DNA of 33,418 bases from RQOF01 sp964461135 (GTDB taxonomy: Bacteria > Calditrichota > Calditrichia > RBG-13-44-9), in assembly GCA_964461135.1 (NCBI GenBank), contig CAYWTB010000047.1, forward strand, positions 1 through 33,418. The letters are read 5' to 3'. Below the pieces are notes generated by a model. The model was not told where the DNA came from, made no database searches, and was given only the letters and a program-made list of their open reading frames with translations. The translations under genes and the position numbers were made by a program. Positions within the stretch are counted from its first letter, which is position 1, and each line of letters opens with the position of its first letter. Below, one piece after another: positions 15,412 to 21,328 of this stretch.

Positions 15412-15687
15412 TCAATAATCTATCACCCGGGTTGAGCCCATTTTTGAGTTTGTTATTATCAAACTCACCAACTTAAAAAGTTGTTTTGGACAGTTTGATA
15501 TAGAATCATAAATCAAAACTCCGGTAGTTCCGCTCCCTGTTATCATTAAGGGGTCGGAATTACCAGACTTCCCGATAATTTTGAATTGAAATTTATTAAA
15601 AAAAATAGGACGATCAACGGAAATATATATAAAGTACTCACATTTTCTGTTACTGCAATATTTCAGGATGACGGGACAAAAACTCAA
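15412..15687 (-). pseudogene. Possible remnant of a GHMP-kinase (IspE-like) C-terminus
   Basis: A 91-codon frame overlaps the last 38 bases of the DUF4175 gene. Its first part reads as noise, but the second half contains DPLMITGSGTTGVLIYDS and ends GSTRVIDY. The MxGSGxTxxxxxD pattern is the third conserved motif of GHMP kinases such as IspE (MSGSGxxVFxxF), and IspE proteins often end with a G-x-RVV-type tail. I see no upstream part of such an enzyme, so at best this is a decayed 3' end. It could be chance. The codons of this motif also produce the hairpin at 15523-15564. Confidence 0.25.
15523..15564. other. Long imperfect hairpin
   Basis: Bases 15523-15538 pair with 15549-15564 around a ten-base loop: 16 positions with one C-T mismatch and two G-T wobbles. 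It has no T-run after it on either strand, so it is not a standard terminator, though it could slow transcription or protect the 3' end of the DUF4175 message. Confidence 0.4.
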
Positions 15688-18600
15688 AATAATTTTTTAT
15701 AAACTCCTTATATTCCTGGGAATACCCTTCCTCCATGGCATCACGTAATTCCCTCCGCAGCCGGTCTTCCTTCTGCAGAAGCTCCTTTTTAATCTGGGGA
15801 GGAGATTTCACCAGCTGAATTTCTTCCCTTTCCGCTTCCCGCTTTTTGGAATATTCCTTCTCACGAATGGATTTCTGGGCATCCAGCATACGGGACAGGA
15901 TTTTCTCCTGGCGTTCTATTACTTTTCTATCCAAGTTTTTTGTTTTCAACTCCTTAATTACATCTTCCATTTCTCCACCCAGGTCCCCCAGACGTCCCAA
16001 AACGTCCCGGCGCGATCCCATATTATCGGAAAGCTGCTGCATAGAATTCCGGATCATCTGTTGTTGAGCTGCCAGCCTGGCCAGAGCCTCCTCCGATAAC
16101 TGCCCGCGACCCTCCCTGTTTTGCTGGAAGAGAGACATACTTTCCTGATTTAACTGTCCCTGTTGTCCGGATAATTGTTGCATCTGCTCCATAAATTCCT
16201 GAAAACCGGAAGATGAATTGGATTGCTCCATCTTGTCCATGCTGCTTTGCAGGGACAAGAGGGCTTTGTTAAATCCGGCCATTGCCTGGCTCTGAGCCGT
16301 GGCAGCCTGCTGTACATTCCGGTTCTCCAGTTGCTGGATGGCGTTGTTCATATTAGACATGGTTTCGGCCATGTGCTGATTCAATTCCGGCGACATAAAA
16401 AATGTCTGATCGGCAATTTCCATCAGTTGTTCAATTATCCGGTTGGTGTTACTCATCAGCCTGGCCTGTTGACGGGCGATGTCATTGATCTGGGGAGAGG
16501 CAGGACTTACTCTCCTTGAACGCTGAGCCAGGTTTTCCTGATTGAAAGATGTTTGGAGCATATCCTGCATGGTCTTTTGCATGGCATCAGCCACCTGCTC
16601 TTTTTGCTGCTGAACCATATTATTCCTGGCCATCTGGAGCATACTCTGCATCATTTCAAAGCTGGATTTCAATTTCTGACCGCTGCTCAAGGCATTCAGC
16701 TGTTGATTCTCCGCCAATTGTTGCTGCATGTTCCGGATCATGTCCTCCAAGGCTTGCTCATCTATAAAGGATTTGGTCTTTTCCAGCATTTCGGAGAATT
16801 CCTTCATGATGTCCTGATATTTCCGGGCGGTTTCATCTATTTTCTCCGAGAGATAGTCATTATTCTTCCCGATATTTTCCTCTTTTTTTTCCAATCGCTG
16901 GAAATCTTCCTGCTTAATTTTCCGATCTTCTAATTTTTCATTGATCCGAGTCTGTTCCTGGTTAAGTTTTTCCGCCAGTTTAATCAGTTCATCCATTTTC
17001 TGTTCCAGCTGCACTTTTTTGAACAATTCATGAAAGCGGTCAATGTTTTTTTCAAACTGTTCCGCGGAAAACCGGAAATTTTCCAGCGCTTTCTGTATCT
17101 GATTTTTGTCGGCTTTTTCCAGAGCCTGCTCCAGCTGTTCCATGGCATTTTTCAGTTCAGGAGGTGCCAGTTCCTGAAACATTTCCTGTAATTCCAAATA
17201 TTTCTGAAGCGCTTCGGGACTTAAGACATCCCTGTTATCCATATCCTTAATCATCTGATCGAGTTCATGCTGAATCTCTTCCAGTTTTTCGTTGATATCT
17301 TTCTGATTCGACAGCTGTTTTTTGATATCCTGCTGACGCTCCCAGTCCACTTTTGATTCTTTCCTCAGTTCCCGGTTAATTTCCTCTAATTTTTCCCTTA
17401 CTTCTTTCGAGTCACGCGAAATATCGCGAATTTTATCCAGTTGCTGTTGCTGCTGTTCCTCCGAGCGGGTCAGTATCTCCAGCAAGGATGGCAGGCGGGC
17501 AGTAAACACTGCGGTTTTGAAAGATTTCGGACCATTGATCCGATCATTATCAAACACTTCCGCATAATACTGGAGATAATCATCCGGAACCATATAAAAA
17601 GAGGTTAGATCCCAGGAGAAATCACTGATGGCCTTTCCCTTTTCAAAAATTTCAAAAGGAACTTTCATTTCGAAGGAGGTACTGTCTCCGGTTACGCCCT
17701 GGCGAAATACTGCCCCCTTCACCCACAAGCCGGAAAAGCCGAAGTCATCACGGATATCAATAATCATGGGAAGAACAAGTTCATCCTGCAGATCCACATC
17801 AGCTCCCGGTTGTTTTATCTCCGCGTAGGGGTGATCATCGATAAGCATATAAATGCCATAAACGATGGGTTCACTGTTACTTATGCTATCCGTATCAAAT
17901 ATTACAACAGAGTAAGAAGAATTCTTTGTCACCCGAAAAGTTGCTTTGGCAGTATGACCGGCGATTGATAAATCAGACACAGATGAATCCGCAAAAATCA
18001 GCCGGGCAGAAGAAAGCTGTTTATCGGCCTGGATGGATACATTCACCTCGCTGCCATGGTAGGCAGTGATTTCCCCGTCATTGGGCGGCAGCATGGTCAC
18101 TGCCAATCCAGTATAAGCAGGAGGTTTCACCGTCACCTGCAGGCTTCGTATTACCGGCCGCTCCTGAACTTCCACCAGGGATTTCTCCGATAACGCTCTC
18201 CGGTTTCGATATCTGGCATGATTCAATTCGGCTGCAAAGAAATAATAGAAAGATGTACTGACATGAGGAAGCTCGTATTCATAGCGTCCTGACAAGGATA
18301 CCGGCAGTTCAATACGGTTACTCTGCGGATTATTTACCTTATCAGAAAATTCTTCCACCACCAGATATAGCTTATCCGGTTTAACACCCCGTGCAGAGCA
18401 GACCAGTTTAACAGGATCGTTTTTCAAAACCTGTACATTTCCCGATTCATTCAGTAAGGTGATGGGAAAGGGTTGACGGTAATTTTTCCAGGGATAAACC
18501 AGTTTCTTTACGGCCAGATTCACCCGGGAAGGCACCAGAATTATTATGATGAGACATATCGATAAAGCCACAGTGAACCAGCGGAAGTAGGGAATAACGG

Positions 18601-19066
18601 TCTTTTTTTCAAGCCCGTCCTTAATGGGGATATGGGAAATGCGTTGGGAAAGTTGACCCAGGGCCAGCCTTTTAATGATGGGTGAGCCCCGGCTTCCCTT
18701 ATCATTATACAATTGCAGATAATTCAGGATGGCATCCCTGACAGCGGGATGGGAATTTCCAACTGTGCCGGCGGTATGGAATAGCTGATGTTCAGAAGGC
18801 ACCAATATTTCCCGCAGCAGCGGTAAAATTCGCAGGATGGTGAAACCAACAATCCATAAAAAAAGCAGGCTTAAGGCGGTTATTCGGACCGTCACCGAGA
18901 CATCAAAAAGCACATTAAGCCCCGTCCACGTCAACAGAAAGGCAATGGAAAGGTTGGTGAAGATCAGAACAGACTTTAAAATCCGGATAAAATATTTCCG
19001 GCGGTGTGCCTGCACCATGCTCTGGTAGATCGATTTATAATTGAATTCGTTCTGTATCATCCGCAT
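15650..19066 (-). CDS. DUF4175-like large membrane protein with Gln-rich coiled coils
   Basis: The 1138-residue protein starts with two close transmembrane helices (about 30-53 and 62-82), a loop, and a third (about 162-178). A periplasmic part of beta-domain character follows (about 190-530; VKPPAYTGLAVTMLPPNDG is typical of the family). The rest is a very long Gln/Glu/Met-rich helical region (about 540-1120) with many MQQL-type heptads. This matches DUF4175 proteins of Bacteroidota and relatives, which often sit near MoxR, DUF58 and Bat genes and are thought to act in the envelope; their function is not known. Here only a DUF4159 gene is adjacent (66 bases upstream). The start has ATG at 19066 and 19060; I keep the first. 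Confidence 0.85.
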   Translation of the reverse strand: MRMIQNEFNYKSIYQSMVQAHRRKYFIRILKSVLIFTNLSIAFLLTWTGLNVLFDVSVTVRITALSLLFLWIVGFTILRILPLLREILVPSEHQLFHTAGTVGNSHPAVRDAILNYLQLYNDKGSRGSPIIKRLALGQLSQRISHIPIKDGLEKKTVIPYFRWFTVALSICLIIIILVPSRVNLAVKKLVYPWKNYRQPFPITLLNESGNVQVLKNDPVKLVCSARGVKPDKLYLVVEEFSDKVNNPQSNRIELPVSLSGRYEYELPHVSTSFYYFFAAELNHARYRNRRALSEKSLVEVQERPVIRSLQVTVKPPAYTGLAVTMLPPNDGEITAYHGSEVNVSIQADKQLSSARLIFADSSVSDLSIAGHTAKATFRVTKNSSYSVVIFDTDSISNSEPIVYGIYMLIDDHPYAEIKQPGADVDLQDELVLPMIIDIRDDFGFSGLWVKGAVFRQGVTGDSTSFEMKVPFEIFEKGKAISDFSWDLTSFYMVPDDYLQYYAEVFDNDRINGPKSFKTAVFTARLPSLLEILTRSEEQQQQQLDKIRDISRDSKEVREKLEEINRELRKESKVDWERQQDIKKQLSNQKDINEKLEEIQHELDQMIKDMDNRDVLSPEALQKYLELQEMFQELAPPELKNAMEQLEQALEKADKNQIQKALENFRFSAEQFEKNIDRFHELFKKVQLEQKMDELIKLAEKLNQEQTRINEKLEDRKIKQEDFQRLEKKEENIGKNNDYLSEKIDETARKYQDIMKEFSEMLEKTKSFIDEQALEDMIRNMQQQLAENQQLNALSSGQKLKSSFEMMQSMLQMARNNMVQQQKEQVADAMQKTMQDMLQTSFNQENLAQRSRRVSPASPQINDIARQQARLMSNTNRIIEQLMEIADQTFFMSPELNQHMAETMSNMNNAIQQLENRNVQQAATAQSQAMAGFNKALLSLQSSMDKMEQSNSSSGFQEFMEQMQQLSGQQGQLNQESMSLFQQNREGRGQLSEEALARLAAQQQMIRNSMQQLSDNMGSRRDVLGRLGDLGGEMEDVIKELKTKNLDRKVIERQEKILSRMLDAQKSIREKEYSKKREAEREEIQLVKSPPQIKKELLQKEDRLRRELRDAMEEGYSQEYKEFIKNYFEFLSRHPEILQ

Positions 19067-19132
19067 TCATACTTTATTTCATTCAAGCCAAAAAATAAAC
19101 GTCTTCGGGATTAGTGAAATATTACGATCCGA

Positions 19133-19780
19133 TTAATGAGTCAGTGCCCATATCAGAATATTTGTTCCCATCCGGAGGGCGCTGGTTCTTATAGCTGGAG
19201 GATCTCCATGGATATCAGGATCCTCGCATCCGTCACTGATATCGGTATTCAATGAATAGAATACCACCATTCGCCCTTCATAAAAGAGGGCCAAACCTCT
19301 GGGTGGTCCGCCATCGTGCTTATGAACTTTTGGAAGTCCATTGGCGAAGTCAAATTTAATATGGTAAATGGGATGAGAAAAAGGTAATTCAATCCAATCC
19401 AGATCAGGGAAAACTTTTTTCATCTCCCGGCGAAACGAAAAGTCCATCCCATAATCATCATCTGCCCACAGAAATCCCCCTTTAATCAGATAAGTTTTTA
19501 TCCTATTGATTTCTTCCTCAGAGAATTTGATATTACCATGGCCGGCGATATAGGCAATCGGATACTTAAAAAAATTCCCATCCATTATTTCTACTGTCAC
19601 TTCCCGTTCTGCCAGATCCAGATTGGTATTTTGCCGCATGAAATTAAACAGATTAACAAAAGTTGTGCGGTTACCATACCAGTCACCCCCGCCCTGATAT
19701 TTTATACGGGCTATGGTAACAGTTTCGCGGGACCAGAGGAATGAGGCAAATAACAACAGAAAAAGCAGTGTTTTATTCAT
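19133..19780 (-). CDS. DUF4159 domain protein, secreted or periplasmic
   Basis: A 215-residue protein with a signal peptide (about 1-17, FASFLWS before the mature chain) and then a DUF4159 domain. The fold resembles class I glutamine amidotransferases without the catalytic Cys: YIAGHGNIKFSEEEI, GGFLWADDD, HDGGPPRGLALFYEGRM and the closing MGTNILIWALTH. DUF4159 proteins commonly accompany MoxR/DUF58/DUF4175 genes; their role is unknown, and sugar or peptide binding has been suggested for the fold. It is transcribed just before the DUF4175 gene, 66 bases apart, and the two probably form one unit. The 187 bases upstream are AT-rich and contain no clear promoter. Confidence 0.85.
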   Translation of the reverse strand: MNKTLLFLLLFASFLWSRETVTIARIKYQGGGDWYGNRTTFVNLFNFMRQNTNLDLAEREVTVEIMDGNFFKYPIAYIAGHGNIKFSEEEINRIKTYLIKGGFLWADDDYGMDFSFRREMKKVFPDLDWIELPFSHPIYHIKFDFANGLPKVHKHDGGPPRGLALFYEGRMVVFYSLNTDISDGCEDPDIHGDPPAIRTSALRMGTNILIWALTH

Positions 19781-19967
19781 AATTATAATTTACGTTTTGA
19801 AACACTTCTTTTTTACCACAGATTTTTTTTTAAGATTCGAAAAAACTATTCTTTTGGAATAATACTGTTTTGAATAAACACAGGCGCCTATACTCGATAA
19901 TTCCGAATTGAAAAAGGCAGTTTATGCACAGAGAAATTCAGGAAAACAGAGGAAGGTTGGTCAGCAG

Positions 19968-20468
19968 TTAAAAAAACAACTTATTGGTAACAATAAAGAC
20001 CATGGTTACCGAACCGATGGCTTTTATGGTTAATCCCCCCACCCGACCCAGGATTGCTCCGAAGGTGGCATGCAATGCTTCTTTAATATGTTTGCCTTTG
20101 AATAATTCAATACTCAGGGTACCGGCTATTACTCCAAGAAATCCTCCGACGAGTGCTCCGAAAACAGGACTGAAGAAAAATCCACTGATACCCCCGCCAA
20201 TGCCTCCCACAATCGCACCCACCACCCCCCAGCGGGATGCTCCATACTTTCGGGCACCAAATGCAATGATGACGTATTCCAGAAGTTCTACCGAAACTGC
20301 AACAATAAAGAGGGTAATTAAGAATGAAAAAGAAAACTCATGAAAATCTGTCGCTATACCATACCAGACGGTATTCAGAAAGATGATAAAATTTCCCGGA
20401 ATGCTCAAGAAATTGGATATCAGGCCAAAGCCTAATATGGCGAGAAAGAAGATTTCAACAATACTCAT
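19968..20468 (-). CDS. DUF456 small membrane protein
   Basis: A 166-residue, strongly hydrophobic protein with about four to five transmembrane segments, among them IFFLAILGFGLISNFLSI near the start and the glycine-rich pair GVVGAIVGGIGGGISGFFF and FGALVGGFLGVIAGTL in the middle. Gly-rich GxxxG-like packing segments of this type define DUF456, a widespread family with no established function. The start at 20468 is 24 bases after the STAS gene stop, so it is probably read from the same transcript as the partner-switching genes. A role as their membrane partner is possible but not shown. Confidence 0.8.
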   Translation of the reverse strand: MSIVEIFFLAILGFGLISNFLSIPGNFIIFLNTVWYGIATDFHEFSFSFLITLFIVAVSVELLEYVIIAFGARKYGASRWGVVGAIVGGIGGGISGFFFSPVFGALVGGFLGVIAGTLSIELFKGKHIKEALHATFGAILGRVGGLTIKAIGSVTMVFIVTNKLFF

Positions 20469-20492
20469 TTATACAACCATTAATTCTGAAAG

Positions 20493-21251
20493 TTACCTAT
20501 TTGCCCTTACCGATTTACTGGCAAATTCTTGACGACGTTTTCGATTGTTCAATCCAAGATTTGAAAGCACAGAGCGTACTCCCCGCCATCCAATTTTTGT
20601 AAATCCATACTTGCTGGAATTTAAAATTTTCTTAATCTTATAAGCGCCAAGGTTCGGATTCCTGGCAATTATGTGTTTAATCTTATCCTCCAGTTTGGAC
20701 GAACCAATCGATATTTCTTTAGGCGATCCTTCTACGTCAGCAATATTGGAAAGTTCCTCCCCTATTTCTTCCTCCATTGCGGCATATTCTTCCTGGTTTT
20801 GCATAAATGCTGAGGGTTGTGAGCCAATTGCCGGCTGTGGTTTCCGGACTTCGGCAAATTCTTTTTCCACCGAAGCAGCGGTGGGGCGTGTGACCGCCTC
20901 CTCAAATTTTTTCACCGCTTCATCCACCGTATCATAGACGTCCAGAATATGATGAAATTCCAGCAGTTCAAATATTTCATATACATCCGGAATCATTCTG
21001 ACTAATTTTAAATCACCATTCTGTTCACGAATGGATTTGATTTCGCTGATAAATATACCCCATCCGGCTGAACTGATGTAATCCACATTTCCCAAATCAA
21101 TGATAACGTTAAAACGGTTTTGCTTCAGAAGATTATGCAAAGCCCGTTCAACTTCCGAAGATGTGGTTGTATCAATGAATCCCCCTACTTTAATCAGGGA
21201 AATCTGATTTTGAGCGCCGCGAATTTCAGTGGATACTTGAATGCCTTCCAT
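20493..21251 (-). CDS. STAS anti-anti-sigma factor with a C-terminal helix-turn-helix
   Basis: Residues 1-115 form a STAS domain like SpoIIAA/RsbV. The phosphorylation-site region reads DLGNVDYISSAGWGIF (52-67); by alignment Ser61 takes the place of the regulated Ser, while the next residue is Ala instead of Ser/Thr. An acidic, Pro- and Gln-rich linker (about 118-184) leads to a basic C-terminal domain (185-240) with a homeodomain-like helix-turn-helix of the transposase type (NPNLGAYKIKKIL, then a GWRGVRSVL helix, NNRKRR). A DNA-binding tail is not part of ordinary STAS antagonists. The same module ends the neighbouring phosphatase (17 of 56 positions identical without gaps). GGAGG lies just before the ATG at 21251. 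It follows the phosphatase gene by 77 bases; the pair should be functional partners. Confidence 0.88.
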   Translation of the reverse strand: MEGIQVSTEIRGAQNQISLIKVGGFIDTTTSSEVERALHNLLKQNRFNVIIDLGNVDYISSAGWGIFISEIKSIREQNGDLKLVRMIPDVYEIFELLEFHHILDVYDTVDEAVKKFEEAVTRPTAASVEKEFAEVRKPQPAIGSQPSAFMQNQEEYAAMEEEIGEELSNIADVEGSPKEISIGSSKLEDKIKHIIARNPNLGAYKIKKILNSSKYGFTKIGWRGVRSVLSNLGLNNRKRRQEFASKSVRANR

Positions 21252-21328
21252 TCCATCCTCCGTTTTAATACCGGAATATTATTGGAATTTTATCGGTAAA
21301 TATATTATTTAATAAATAATCAATCAAC

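Larger units (their letters stand above)
15256..15649. other. 394-base gap rich in inverted repeats
   Basis: This stretch separates the patatin gene from the DUF4175 gene. It holds an operator-like dyad (15355-15381), an eight-pair hairpin TGAGTTTG/CAAACTCA (15445-15467), a 16-position hairpin (15523-15564), and an outward pair of ten-base inverted repeats, CTGTCCAAAA (15354-15363) and TTTTGGACAG (15484-15493). A minus-strand frame through it resembles the end of a GHMP kinase. The promoter of the patatin gene must lie here or further upstream. Confidence 0.5.

Noticed and set aside
15445..15467. Hairpin TGAGTTTG/CAAACTCA as terminator of the DUF4175 gene
   Set aside because: There is no T-run after the stem on the minus strand; the following bases are A-rich.
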